A stretch of DNA of 64,000 nucleotides from Pisaster brevispinus (GCA_023634235.1 JAMKCF010000019.1:2914001-2978000), one strand, 5' to 3'. Shown: positions 11,335 through 23,657, counted from the stretch's first letter. Notes: generated from the letters alone by a model not told the origin. Numbers and translations: made by a program.

Positions 11335-12095
11335 ATAGTTGCCCAGATGAAAGGCAATGGTTGCCCAGTAGTATGGCAATGGTTGCCCAGTAGTATGGCA
11401 ATGGTTGTCCAGTAGCATGGCAATGGTTGCCCAGTAGTATGGCAATGGTTGCCCAGATGTATGGCAATGGTTGCCCAGATGAAAGGCAATGGTTGCCCAG
11501 ATGTATGGCAATGTTTGCCTAGATGTATGGCATTGGTTGCCCAGATCAATGGCAATGTTTGCCCAGATGTATGGTAATGGTTGCCCGATGTATGGCAATG
11601 GTTGCCCAGATGTATGGCAATGGTTGCCCAGATGAATGGCATTGGTTGCCCAGATTAAGGGCAATGATTGCCCAGATGTATGGCAATGGTTGCCCAGATG
11701 AACGACAACGGTTGCCCAGATCAAGGGCAATGTTTGCCCAGATGTATGGTAATGGTTGCCCAGATGTATGGCAATGGTTGCCCAGATGTATGGCAATGGT
11801 TGCCCAGATGTATGGCATTGGTTGCCCAGATTTAGGGCAATGATTGCCCAGATGTATGGCAATGGTTGCCCAGATGAACGACAATGGTTGTCCAGATGTA
11901 TGGCAGTGGTTGCCCAGATGTATGGCAATGGTTGCCCAGATGAATGGCAATGGTTGCCCAGATGAATGACAATGGTTGCCCAGATGTATGACAACGGTTG
12001 CCCAGATGTATGGCAGTGGTTGCCCAGATGTATGGCAGTGGTTGCCCAGATGAAAGGCAATGGTTGCCCAGATATAGCTGGCAAAGATTGCCTAC
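11335..12095. repeat. 22-bp hairpin minisatellite, block 5 (~34 units)
   Basis: It starts 130 bp after the E6 donor. The first units contain a CAGTAGTATGG variant, later ones the standard CAGATGTATGG, and several contain AGGGCAATGATTG. It ends at CAGATATAGCTGGCAAAG, followed by the same CAGCACCAATCC intron continuation as block 4. Confidence 0.95.
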
Positions 12096-12380
12096 CAGCA
12101 CCAATCCTTAACAGAACTGTTCGGGCATTTGACGTCTCAAAAAGTTCACTGTTACTTATTTAGGTTACAACCATCAAAACAATGCTGGACAGTCCTCCAA
12201 ACAGCTTATTGCTATTTGATTGCAACAGTAAAACAATAATTGATTTGTTGGGTTCCTCAAAATAATTTTGTTTCTCTTTCTATGTTGCTTTTCTTGTGAT
12301 ACTTTGGTACAGTCATTTATTTGAACCTGTTTTAATGGTGGCTAATGTTCTTAAATGGTGTGACTTGTTTTTTGTTTCAG

Positions 12381-12468
12381 AAATGCTTAGCATCTTCAAA
12401 GACATCTACCTGTCAACCTGATGTTTAAGACCAACATATGATTAAGGAGCTGCTCTCTCAAGTTAATG
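12381..12468 (+). pseudogene. Exon-like cassette E7
   Basis: It closely resembles E6 (acceptor TTTTTGTTTCAG, donor AATG|GTGAGTTTCC) but lacks the bases around GTAGATGTTGAG and meets TAA in the family frame. It is the last recognisable cassette on the + strand. A further acceptor-like TTTTCTTGTTCAG near 12,780 precedes sequence I do not recognise. Confidence 0.5.
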
Positions 12469-13474
12469 GTGAGTTTCCAAAAAGTGAATTGACATTTTTA
12501 CAACCTGTCCCTCAAAATGGAGCTTCCTTGTATTTTTCATTGTGCAGAATGCATGTTGTTGCTGTGGTTTAATTATAAGTATTATATATTTCTAGTAGCA
12601 TTACAACTCATTTGATTGCTTGCCTCGGTTTTTAAAACCACTAGTATGAGCTTGACAATACACTAGCCCTTCTAAACACTTGTTTCCATACAGACCTCAT
12701 AATTTCAATTAAGAATAGAATTAAAGTGAGCATAAACTATACAATCAAGTGCTCATAATTCTTTGTGTTTTCTTGTTCAGAGTTCAGAGATATTACATGT
12801 TCGCTACTTGCACCGATCTGCCTTGTGCGTGTAGAGCCTTGACTTCATGCTTCATTTGTGGATCTGTTTGGATGAAAGTGTCATTTACATTACCATGACA
12901 ATACAGAGATATACAATGCTTCTATTCACTGCTGCGTCCAATTGGAGGCTCTACATGCAAATGGCTGACCGTGCAAGAGGCGAATACCTGATGGACAAAG
13001 AATTTAAAAGTATATGAATACTCTATTTAATTTATTACAAAACTCACATTTTCTAGGAATATTTCCGTCACAACGCTATGGTTTGACCTTATTTAAAGGA
13101 GTAGATGGGATTATGGTATTTTCATCTTGAAAAAAACAGCATTCTTGAAATGAAAAATCTTCATCAAAAACTGCAGATAATGCTCTAAATGGAGACAATT
13201 AAATCTCAAATATTTGTCAGTTATTATGGACCTTTTCATTGCGTTTACTTAATGCTAAACGCCAAAAGGTTTTGGCTTTTGCTGGATTACCCATGATTGA
13301 TCATACTGTCACATTTCCACCCGCCACTAGAGGGCGGTAGTCTTATCCATCATGGCTGATTAAACAGTTGAACTAAAGCTCAGAAGTCTCCTCATTCTCA
13401 ATTTTTTTTAAGGCAACATGCCAACACATATGATACAATGATTAATTAAGCCATATCTCCAAAGTGTAATGACC
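12469..13474. other. Intron-like and unassigned DNA after + array
   Basis: The first ~100 bp is cassette-intron type (CCTGTCCCTCAAAATGGAG, ATTGTGCAGAATG). Beyond that lies unassigned DNA. A short inverted pair (TGTAGAGCC near 12,830 and GGCTCTACA near 12,946) may mark a small hairpin. No gene seen. Confidence 0.45.
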
Positions 13475-13497
13475 GGGGGGGGGGGGGGGGGGGGGGG
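13475..13497 (+). repeat. G23 homopolymer
   Basis: Twenty-three consecutive Gs follow TAATGACC. The run is flanked by GTGTAATG and CATTACAC about 60 bp apart, a small inverted repeat. It can form G-quadruplex structures on the + strand and is prone to assembly error. Confidence 0.9.
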
Positions 13498-13599
13498 AGT
13501 CAAATTCAGTGATATCCTAGAGTGGACCATTACACATCTAAGTGGGGGAAGGGGGGTCAGACCCCAGAGTATTTTTTTCTTTTGACAGGTTTTTTTTCC

Positions 13600-14110
13600 A
13601 AAATAAATATTGGATTGTGCGGTAGTAAATATTGGCAGTTTTGCACGTCGGGGTAAAGTCGGGGGCATTGCTAAGATAATAAGAGAAATATATCAATTAC
13701 TTGGTAGCTAAAGGTTCAAATAATCCTAGACAATAGCTGGGCATGCATAGAAGTCACTAAGATGTAAAAATTAATGGGAAATGCACATATTTTGAAATAT
13801 ATTATAATTGGATAGTGTGGTATTAAATATTGGCCCTTTTGCTCTTCGGGTAAAGTCGAGGGCATTGATTAGATAATTAGAGCATAGCTAATTAGAGAAA
13901 TAAAAAAATCATTTACTGGGTAAACTAAAGGGCTCAAATAATTCTAGACAATGGCTGGGCATGTAAAATAGTCACTTAATAGAAGTAAAAATTGTTGGGA
14001 AATGGGCACAGAATTTTTTTTAAATATACCTTAGATGGTGTGGTAGAAACTATTGGCCCTTTCAAGCATTTGCGTATAAATTAGGCTTTTCACGCATTTA
14101 AGGGAAGCAG
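13600..14110. repeat. ~200-bp tandem repeat, 2.5 copies
   Basis: Successive copies begin near 13,600, 13,798 and 14,020 with TTGGATTGTGCGGTAGTAAA-like, TTGGATAGTGTGGTATTAAA-like and TTAGATGGTGTGGTAGAAAC-like text. Each is followed by TATTGGC, GGGTAAAGTCG and CTAGACAATGGCTGGGCATG blocks. The third copy is partial. AT-rich and non-coding. Confidence 0.75.
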
Positions 14111-15480
14111 GTTTATTTTTGATTCATCAGTCAAAACATGAATGTACTAGAAATGTACAAAGACTGAAATCTTTGTTATGGCTTGATATGAATACCCCGT
14201 TAGATGACAACTTTGCTGTTTGAGTTTACTTTTCCAAAAAGGAAAACTGTATTTCCTTAAAAATATCTAAAACAAGGCATACTATTAAAAGACTTTAATT
14301 ACACCAGAATCAAAATTACTTGTCTCTAAAACTTTACCATGTGCGAAAAAAAGTTCAACAAACTGGAAATAAACACAACATGCCAGAAATCAGTTCCCAC
14401 AGAGGAGCGATTTTGTTTATTTATAGATAAATAAGATAATTGGAAATAGTCTTTCAAAAGAACGGTGTCCAGATAGTGAAGAAAACATCACTTTAAAAAA
14501 AAAAAAAATCTTTTTCGGGCTAGATCATTTTCAAAAGTACAGTAAAATGATTGTTTTTATAATAATGTAAAACTTGTATTATTTATGAACACTATTTGGA
14601 GTTGTCAAATAAAATGATTCTGTCAATGTAGCAAGAAATCTCCTTATTCTTTTACTTTTTGTGCTATTGTACAAATGTTTATCGTGTAAAAAGTAGGCAA
14701 GACATTAAGCTTCTTTAAAATACTAGATAAAATCATTTGAGCAAAGTTTGAACATAGATTTCTTTATCAACAAAACCCACTTTGGCTAGAGCCAAGTCTT
14801 TTGACTCTACCCCAACATCAAAATTCTTGTGACAAAATCCAACCCCGCGCAAATAAATAGACTGGTCCCGTTCAATACGCTGTTTGTGTCTACCCTTAAT
14901 ATGTATGATTAGATAGGGAACCCAACAAAGATGGCCGCCGTAAAACATCTCTTTATTCTCTCGATCCTTTTCCAGATTAGTGCAGTCATAGTCTTTTAAT
15001 CTTTTCATAAAGCATAACAAAGTTTTAAAGGTATACATGTATTAATTAAGGAATTTTTTAGATTTACAGTGAAAATCCATTAACCATAAAGTATAACCCC
15101 TTCATATAAATGTGAAAATACCTGAACTCCTTTAATCCAAAAAGTACCATACCTTTAAATAAAATTTAAAAACACCCAGCAACATCTTTAATATAAAACC
15201 AAACCCATAAATGTATTTTATACCACTGTAAAGCTTCCACAATAAACATTTCCTTACCGTTCAAAGCATGTCACCCCTTCAATGTGAAATGAATTACAAC
15301 TAAAAATACCCTACCTTTAAGTTATATTAAACAAATTATGTAAATATAAAAAAATCCTTAGCTACTACATGTATACCTTTAAATCAATGTTGCAAGACAG
15401 TTCCATGCAGTTGTATTCCTTCAACACAGTTTGAACTGTTCCTTTAATTCAATTCCACCCTACAGTGAAAATCCATTAAC
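14111..15480. other. AT-rich non-coding DNA
   Basis: No gene seen. From about 15,060 to 15,480 there is a loose, highly diverged repetition of CCTTTAAATA- and ACCATACC-like motifs, too degraded to define a unit. Confidence 0.5.
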
Positions 15481-15900
15481 GTTAACCCAGATAAGACTTT
15501 TTATCTATCCAGCATCCACTCTGCCAACCACACCCAATCCTATACCAATCACAATAATTCCCATCTCCAGCCAGCCATCACTACTAGTGCATCTTCCTTT
15601 TTTGTATATTTCCGCAAACCCCATCAGCCCATTCAGCAAGCCTATAGCGTACAGCCAGCCATACTCCTGCGAGATGACTCCCAGACCATCTCCCCTACCC
15701 TTATCAGCCCACTTGCCAATTGACTGCCCATCAACCTCCCAGCCCATAGCCCAAGTCCTCTACCCAGCCCTCATCCCAACCAGCCCAGCCTACTGGCTGA
15801 CTGACTACCCAGCAACCTCCCAGCCCATCAATGAAGCCCTCAGCCCAGCCCTACTGCCCAGCTGACTGCCCAGCAACCTCCCTGGCCCCTCAGCACTTAG
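15481..15900 (+). repeat. C-rich CAGCCC/CAACCTCCCAGCCC short-motif cluster
   Basis: CAGCCC, CAGCAACCTCCCAGCCC and CTGACTGCCCAGC are scattered repeatedly with strong C-over-G bias on the + strand. A 144-codon frame through it is rich in Pro, Ser and Ile because of the composition and has no domain; it is not called as a gene. Confidence 0.6.
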
Positions 15901-16049
15901 AAATTTTACTCCCCATGCCAAGCTCCAAGGCCCTTGGTCAGCCCTCAGATCAGCCAAAAATCCAAGGGTATAGCCAGGGAATAATTTTTCTGAAAAATTT
16001 TCTAAGTCAGGCCATTCTAATATTCATCAGGTCAAAAATCGTATGATTT

Positions 16050-16131
16050 TCATGAAAGCTCAGTAGCAGAGCGGCGAGAGGGAGTGTATACTGAGCTAAA
16101 GGTACCTGGTTCAAGCCCTACCATTTTTTAC
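16050..16131 (+). repeat. tRNA-like SINE head (+)
   Basis: AGTAGCAGAGCGG resembles a pol III A box. GGTTCAAGCCC about 45 nt later matches the B box. A T6 run (ACCATTTTTT) follows immediately and could terminate pol III. The arms do not pair well enough for a working tRNA cloverleaf, so this is called a tRNA-derived element. Confidence 0.5.
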
Positions 16132-16163
16132 AAGAAATTTAAAAAAAGTTATTTTTTACTGGT

Positions 16164-16255
16164 AAAAAAGGGACCCACCAGGATTTGAACCCCCGAGCTC
16201 ACAGCTCCAGAATTCCGGGAGCTGTGAGCTAGCCCGCTGGGCTAAATCACCGCTT
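16164..16255 (-). repeat. tRNA-like SINE head (-), convergent with the previous one
   Basis: On the - strand, GCGGTGATTTAGCCCAGCGG carries an A-box-like segment. GGTTCAAATCC is a perfect B-box match, followed by TGGTGGGTCCC and a T6 run. An internal inverted repeat AGCTCACAGCTCC / GGAGCTGTGAGCT replaces a normal anticodon arm. The acceptor ends do not pair. It lies about 35 bp from the + head, tail to tail. Confidence 0.5.
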
Positions 16256-17500
16256 GAAAAAAATCGCTCGGAACTAATATATAAACCTTAGGATGGATAG
16301 GTCAAAAAATAAATAAATAAATAATGAGATGCGCCCTTTGACCTATGACCTTTACAAGAGCAAGGAGAGGAAAAAGATGATAAAGCTAAGTCTGTTGGTG
16401 TCCGTTAAATAAGAGTTTATTCGTCAAGCAAAAAACCTTCAGTAAATAAGAAATGCATTTACCAACTACAAGTAAAGACTACAAACCATATTAAGTATTT
16501 AACATTAGAAAATTAAAACTTAAATAATTTAAACAATATTTTAACTGAAATTTGCAACTTTTATGTTACATTTACTTAAAATGCTAAAAATAAGTTACTT
16601 GTTTTCCTTGTCAAAGTTTAAGCGAAAATTTTATACGAAACCCCAAACTGAACAAAACAATCTATAAATTGTAGCAAGTCAGTGGCGTTGGAGACCCCAG
16701 TTCAGAATCCTTGCCCTGTTTTGCCCCAATTGAGATCGAAAAAGCGCACAAAATAATGGTTTGATACATTTAGTAGCCCTGACCAATTATATATTTGCCC
16801 TGCTTGCCCCTGCCCCCCACCCCCTGCATGTGTCTGGTTACACCACTGCAACATTTATACAGATAAAAACACTCATTATTCACTTGTATAATACACTCAA
16901 TACACTTAATACATCTCAATTCAAAATTAGGTAAAAAGTGACTTTATAAAATTTAAGTTTACTTTAACTTTATTTATTTACTACCACATAATATGGGATC
17001 AATCTGATCTTTAAACACACCCGTTTAATTAAATTCACTGCAACTGAGATAATCATTTCTTTATTTTTTATCACAGTGCAAGTGTTAAAATAGTTTGTTT
17101 CTGAAGCGAGGCTACATTTTTGCATAGCTTAATAGATGACTCAATCGCATACAAACTGCAAGTTAACGTTCAATCTCTGCAGCGCCCGTTAGTAAAAACC
17201 AATTTTTTTGTCAACGACGTTACGCGAGATTTAACTTATTGTAAGTGCAAGCCTAATTTATAATGATTTTCCCTTTTTTAATTTCATTTTTTTGAATAAA
17301 ATAAATAAGTTCTTAATAGCTAACTACTATTGCACAAATTATCTTAATTAATTGTGGTGCATACATTGGAAACCGTCGCAAAAAAAAAAACAGTTTCAAA
17401 TACTTGTTTAGTGATACATGTAGACCACTTAATTTCCAACATGTAATTATTTAACAACATTCCTGAATTAAACTGTTTATTGTAATATTTCCAATACTAT
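16256..17500. other. AT-rich non-coding DNA
   Basis: Low-complexity A/T-rich sequence with an ATAA tetranucleotide run near 16,305-16,325. No exon, RNA gene or transposon protein is visible. Confidence 0.5.
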
Positions 17501-20500
17501 ATACATTTTGTTTTTGTAATAAACAAATAAAATACCACTTGGGGTTTGAGTTTAGATCCCCATGCCAAGAGTTCATGTTATAGATATGTAAAAATGTTAA
17601 TGATAAGCTAATGTTAGAAAAGTCTTAAAAGAAAATAGGTTAGATAATTTGGACGGCTGCAAGTAATTTGTTTCACTGTGAAAGTTAGCAAGTTTTTTTT
17701 ATATCGCAATTAAGAATAAATCTACATGTACTTGGAGATCTACTAATTCAAAAGACCTAAAAATACAAGCACATGTGCTCACTGATTATAAAGGTCATAC
17801 CATTGATTGTTTTGTTTTATGTTAGTAATCATAACTGTCAAGAAAGAGTTCATTTACATGTAGGCCTGACATATGTAAGAGGTCTTGAACCAAAAAGAAT
17901 TACCCACCTTAGTGATACAACCTTTTCAAATAGTTATAAACAAATAACATCAATATCAATTTGTCAATAATTTACTGTCATTGTATGTAATAATAAAGGG
18001 GGGTCTTCATGGGCCTTTAAGCGGACATCAAGTCCCAACATTAATTTCTTTGTCTCATCTAATACCCCTACCAGAGATTTCATTTCTTTTAAGAGAATTT
18101 TTTATAATTGTTAAGAGTTCATCTACATGTAGGCCTAACTTATGTAAGAGGGCTTGAACCCAAAAGAACCACCCACCACTAGTAATATAACCTTTTCAAT
18201 TAACTATAAACAAATAACATAAATAATACTAATAAATTTGTTATTATTTTACCATCATTGTATGTAATATTGAAGGGTGGTCTTCATGGGCCTTTAAGCG
18301 GACCCGAAGTCCCAACATTAATGTTTTTCCCCGCATCTAACACCCCTACCAGAGATTTCATTGGACGATCATTATGTTCACAGATCGACACTTTTAAGTA
18401 GAGAATTCCAAACCATTTGTTGTATCAGACATAAAAATTGCTAGTTGGGTGTCGGCCTATACTTTGTTTATGTTAATTATCACTATGTTAGTGTTGAACT
18501 AAAGACTAATGTTAGTTTAACATATTTTTTTCTGTGTTAGTTGTTGTCATATTAATGTTAAAATGTATCATTTTTAGCATGTCATCATTTTTATTTAATT
18601 GAAGTAACACAATAAGAGGATTTGTAAAAAAAAAATATAATTAAATACAGGAGTTGTTTAATATTTAGCTTTTGTATTTCGGGGGTTAAAATGGTCTAAA
18701 AATTAAATCATTGTTAGATGTTAAATGTCTTACTTTTTTCTTCTTCAAAACCTACTTTAATTATGGCATATTAGTAATAAAAATCTACTTTACAGTTATC
18801 ATTATAACATATTTATTGGCAAATTCGTGAACTACAAAAAACAACCAAACATACATATAAACTTTGTCAACAAAGCCCTAACTTAAAATCATTTATCATT
18901 TTTAAAACAAATTTAATGGTTATTCTTGTTATTATAATTATTATTGATTCCATGAGTGATCCCCAGTCTGTATTTTTTTAATACAGAAACCCTTCTGTCT
19001 AGCCTTCACAATAATAACTTTTTTTCTGTGGTTCATGTATTGTCATACTCGTTACTTGTGAAACTTTGCAAAATGAAAGTTTGTCTGTGAATTTTTGAAA
19101 AATAAAATAACAACAACACATTGCATTTCATGGGCCTTGTGGACAAACGATACCATCCTCTTTCTATACGATGCGATACGAAAACTGTGATTTTGGTGGC
19201 AATATCTTCAACGACCATGATTTTTATATCTGAGACACTCCGTCCCATTTTTTTTAAAACAAAGACAAGGTTTCAAACTCTGGTTAGTAATGCACAAAAT
19301 AACATGTAGATAAAATTGTACAGTTAATGCCAAAGACACTTCATGACGGAAAAAGTTTGTTGAAGTAAGTGCATTGGTACTCAAATATTTGTTAATATAT
19401 TTTTGTAATTAGTTAAATAACACTTGAGGTTCCAGTTTAGACCCTCAAGCTGCAAGAAGTCATTTGTGTAACAAACATATGATATAAATAATAATAAATT
19501 ATCCAAAATATAGAGTATGTATGTTAGAGTTGTTTGTTTCACTGAGAAGTTAGAAATTAATCCATTGGTAATATGTTCATTCTTTTTTTAATCATAGTTA
19601 ACAAGAGTAGTAAACCTACATGTACATGTAGGTCTAATCTATTTAATAGAAGTAGAATTTAGAAGACAAGGGGGTCACTGTTATGAAGGTCATACCATTG
19701 ATTGTTTTGTTTTATGTTAGTAATCATAATGTAAAGAAAGAGTTCATCTACATGTAAGAGGGCTTGAACCCAAAAGAACCAGCCACCAATAGTTATATAA
19801 CATGTAGGCCTGACTTATATGTATGAGGTATTGAACCAAAAAGAACTACCCACCTTAGTAATTAATTATTAACAAATAATATAAATATCAATTTGTCATT
19901 AATTTTCTGTCATTGTATGTAATAATAAAGGGGGGGTCTTCATGGGCCTCAAAGCGGACCCCAAGTCCCAACATTAATTACTTTGTCTCATCTAATACCC
20001 CTACCAGAGATTTCATTTCTTTTAAGAAGAGAATTTTTAATAATTATTAAGAAAGAGTTCATTTACATGTAGGCCTGACTTATGTAAGAGGGCTTGAACC
20101 CAAAAGAACCACCCCCATAATAGTTATACAACCTTTTCAATTAACTAAAAACAAATAACATAAATAATAACAATAAATTTGTTATTATTTTACCATTATT
20201 GTATGTAACAATATAGGGCGGTCTTCATGGGCCTTTAAGTGGACCCCAAGTCCCAACATTAATTTCTTTGTCTCGTCTAATACCCCTACCAGAGATTTCA
20301 TTTCTTTTAAGAAGAGAATTTTTAATAATTATTAAGAGAGAGTTCATTTACATGTAGGCCTGACTTATGCAAGAGGGCTTGAACCCAAAAGAACCACCCC
20401 CATAATAGTTATACAACCTTTTCAAAATAACTAAAAACAAATAACATAAATAATAACAATAAATTTGTTATTATTTTACCATTATTGTATGTAATAATAT

Positions 20501-21650
20501 AGGGCGGTCTTCATGGGCCTTTAAGTGGACCCCAAGTCCCAACATTAATTTATTTGTCACATCTAACACCCCTACCAGAGATTTCATTGGACGATCATTA
20601 TGTACACAGATCAACACTTTTAAGAAGAGAATTCCGAACCATTTGTTGTATCAAACATAAAAATTGCTAGTTGGGTGTCGGCCTACACTTTGTTTGTTAA
20701 TTATCACTATGTTTAGGTTAGTTCTAAAAAAATAAGTTAGTTTATTTACATGCATTAGTTATAGTTAGTGTTGAACCAAAGACTAATGTTAGTTTAATGT
20801 ATTTTTTCCTGAGTTAGTTAATGTTAAAATGTATCATTTTTAGCATGTCATCATTTTTACTTAATTTCTGTCGAGGACATGGTGCTCACTGATTATAAAG
20901 GTCATACCATTGATTAGTTTGTTTTATGTTAGTAATCATAATTGTTAAGAAAGAGTTCATCTACATGTAGGCCTGACTTATGTAAGAGGGTTTGAACCCA
21001 CCACTAGTTATATAACCTTTTCAATTAATCATAAACAAATAACATAAATGTTAATAACAACTATCATTGTATGTAATAAAACTGAGCAGTCTTAAGTGGT
21101 CCTTAAGCTGACCCCAAAATCCAGATATTATAATGTGTTAATGTTTTATCATGAGTTTTTAGTTTATAAATAGCAATATTTTCAGATTTAAGCACCAATA
21201 TACTACTTTGTATTTGTAATTAGGTCATTCAATTTCTAGTCATTTAATTACCAAATCATGAAGCCATAACTAGAAATCATTAATAGCTTTTGTATAATTA
21301 ACAGTTAATATACATATATCTTTTTATTATTAATTCCTTGTTTGATCCCCAACTTTGTAATTTTTTGGTAACAGGACAAGTTTTTCCCCCTTCAGTCTAG
21401 CCTTTTCCATAATTCAATTTTCTGAGTTTTTAAATAGTTATTTCTAACCTTATTTATAGTACAAATAATTTTAACATGTATTAGTGTAAATTAGTTATTT
21501 GTGTAATTTTGTACTATGAAAATTTGTATGTCATTTATGGGGGAAAATAAAAGGTTAAGAATTTACACATTCCTATGCATTTTCATGAGTCTTGACAAAC
21601 AACACCCTTTTTTCTGTACCAGACAAAAACTTTAATATTGCCTGAATCAT
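17500..21650. repeat. Duplicated ~2-kb AT-rich block with nested ~280-bp repeats
   Basis: Two large copies are seen, about 17.5-19.25 and 19.4-21.65 kb. Both start with an ATACCACTTGGGG / ATAACACTTGAGG block and pass through TTGCTAGTTGGGTGTCGGCC and TTTTAGCATGTCATCATTTT blocks (18.44 and 20.66 kb on). Both end with TTGATCCCCA- and GTCTAGCCTT-type segments (18.95 and 21.33 kb) and a CATTTTCATG-like, GACAAAC end. Inside them a ~280-bp unit recurs from about 17,846, 18,114, 19,740, 20,055, 20,339 and 20,956. That unit starts at GAGTTCATCTACATGTAGG and includes GGGCTTGAACCCAAAAGAAC and CATGGGCCTTTAAG. Non-coding by every frame. Confidence 0.75.
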
Positions 21651-22382
21651 TTTCAATGCGCGATAACTTTATGTTCGCCCGACTCACGCTCGAACCCATC
21701 AGCAGCAGCCTCGCTTCTGTACGTAACATAATCCAGATTGTTACCCCCAAAAATGTGGCAAAAACTACAACATCAACGTTACTATATATACAGCACTGAT
21801 AAAGTTTAACATCACAAACAGTATAAATGCAGAACATTCAGTTCTTGGTTAGTGTTGCTAAAGAATCTCAGGTGATTTATCAAACATCTCAAAATGGTCT
21901 CATAATCTTCTAACTAAAAATAACAAATATTTTATAAGTACACCATCGCAAGCATTTTATTTCAGTCAGTTTTAAATTTTGCCCAAAACATCCTGGTCGA
22001 TTAGTTAAAAGCAGGGCCACCAACGTGCAGGTTCCAGGATACCAGCCCCATCACGCTTTCCAGATCGTCAGGGCCATTGCACCTCCCATTAGGAAGGGTC
22101 CGGTCCGCCACCCCAAGGCGAACAAGTCCCTGAGGCAGTCCCCTACTGTAGTAACGCGGTCCACTAGCCCCACGGCCTAGACTAGGGACTACTCCCGTTA
22201 GTCAACCGATTGTGATCACACCAGAACCATCCTACCCGCTGAGGAGCCTGATGCACCTTTAAGATCAACCACCGACTGTCACCCCGGCCGGAAGTAGGAC
22301 CCCACAAGCCACGTGCAAGTGTCCAGGTCCCTTTCACTATTCGGAATTTTTCCGTGATTCTACCACCATCGATTCCGAATCG
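21651..22382. other. Unassigned, GC-richer block
   Basis: From 22,010 to 22,340 the DNA is distinctly more GC- and CpG-rich than its surroundings, and frames on both strands are briefly open. No domain is recognised, and stops interrupt each frame. It may be a transposon fragment or part of the unit that gave rise to the next minisatellite. Confidence 0.35.
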
Positions 22383-22562
22383 CCGCACAACCTAATCGGA
22401 ACGCCGCACCACCATATCGGAACGCCGCACCACCAAATCGAAACGCCGCACCACCAAATCGGAACGCCGCACCACCAAATCGGAACGCCGCACCACCAAA
22501 TCGGAACCCCGCACCACCATATCGGAACGTCGCACCACCATATCGGAACGCCGTACCACCAA
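22383..22562. repeat. 21-bp minisatellite (~8-9 units)
   Basis: The unit is AACGCCGCACCACCAAATCG plus one G, with AAATCGG or ATATCGG variants. Since 21 is a multiple of three, each strand reads as a 7-residue periodic peptide. The - strand gives WWCGVPI repeats within a 94-codon frame (22,337-22,621) that starts ordinarily but has no other coding evidence. I treat it as a minisatellite. Confidence 0.85.
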
Positions 22563-23574
22563 GGCTCTAAGATCTCCAATTTCACTGCGCTAAAAATGCG
22601 TATGTGCTTGCTTGCTTGCAATGGTGTACTTATTTACAAGATGTTAACTGTACAGTGCTGCAAAAACAGCCCACTATACGACGATTAACAAAAAACATCA
22701 AACATCAAACTAACACATCTACATAATGTTACTGTTGAAGACAACAAACTCCTAGGTTGTTCATTCATGATTGCTTGATGAACAGCTAAGATGTCTTGAT
22801 GATAGCGATGTTTACATATGCGTTGCTCTCCTTCATACCGTGTAGCCTTCAAGGTGTCAGTAGTGGTGACTCCATCTGCACTTGATTCCAGAGAACTATT
22901 AGCTACATCTCTGGCTCTGAAAGGTCAAGTTTACAGATTAATAAGCTGTATGAAAGCCAGCAATTTTAATGTGCAAAATCCATTGCAGGGGTAATTAAAA
23001 ACTAGTGAGGACCCCCCCCTCCCAACGTGCAGGATGGTATTATTCTTTCTTAACAGCATACGTTAATGAAACATTTGTAAATGACAGAGTCTTCATGGTT
23101 TCGTTACTTTAGTTTTTAACATTTTCTTGCCATCCTCCTTTGTTTTCACAGGGTAAATTAATCACTTCTTCCTAACTGGGAAGTAACTTTTTTTAACAAC
23201 AAAATTGTTTCATGAAGCTACAAAATTGTTTATTCCTGATTAGGACATTACAACAAGAAGGAAAAGGTTCATAAAAAATGTCCTCATACCAATTTTAAAT
23301 CTAAAAATGTGTGCGGTGTGAACGTTATCATCAGTGAGCTCTCTCTCAAAATGAAACTTATGGAGCAAATGGCATTCAAATCTAAATTTATACACGAATT
23401 TAAGAATTTGTCTTGATATTTGTGCTAAGCACGAAGAAGAAGAATTTTCCCCAAATCTTTTAAACCCAACAGAAAAAAACCCACAACCCAACCATTCACA
23501 ACTAAAATGACTACCCAACGAACAAGCATCTTTAGACTGAACTGTAATGCTACAAATAGTTTTGGGGAATTCAC
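22563..23574. other. Non-coding; right part is cassette intron
   Basis: Up to about 23,230 nothing is recognised. From 23,240 the sequence matches the intron of the - strand cassette units: TCAGTGAGCTCTC, AATTTGTCTTGATATTTGTG and CACAACCCAACC on the + strand. Confidence 0.45.
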
Positions 23575-23657
23575 CTTTAACTGTAAAGTGCAGCTCCTTC
23601 ATATTAGGCTGGTCTTAGACATCTACTTGTTGACGGGTAGATATCTTTGGAGCCTTT
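23575..23657 (-). pseudogene. Exon-like cassette M1 (- array)
   Basis: The - strand acceptor is TTGAGTTACAG and the donor TTAAAG|GTGAATTCC. The 83-nt copy has a short 5' end (AAAGGCTCCAAAG). It also has GTCTAAGACC where intact copies have GTCCAAGACC, giving TAA in the family frame. It is a recognisable but broken cassette. Confidence 0.45.

Noticed and set aside
5617..12095. CRISPR-like regularly spaced repeats
   Set aside because: The units are contiguous with no unique spacers, and the surrounding DNA is eukaryotic.
15431..15865. 144-codon Pro/Ser-rich protein
   Set aside because: The frame lies in a C-rich short-motif cluster, has no domain and no splice or promoter context.
16050..16255. 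Functional tRNA genes
   Set aside because: A and B boxes are present but acceptor and anticodon stems do not form a proper cloverleaf; SINE-type heads fit better.
22182..22388. 68-codon - strand frame in the GC-richer block
   Set aside because: Short, no domain, and competing frames on the other strand are equally open.
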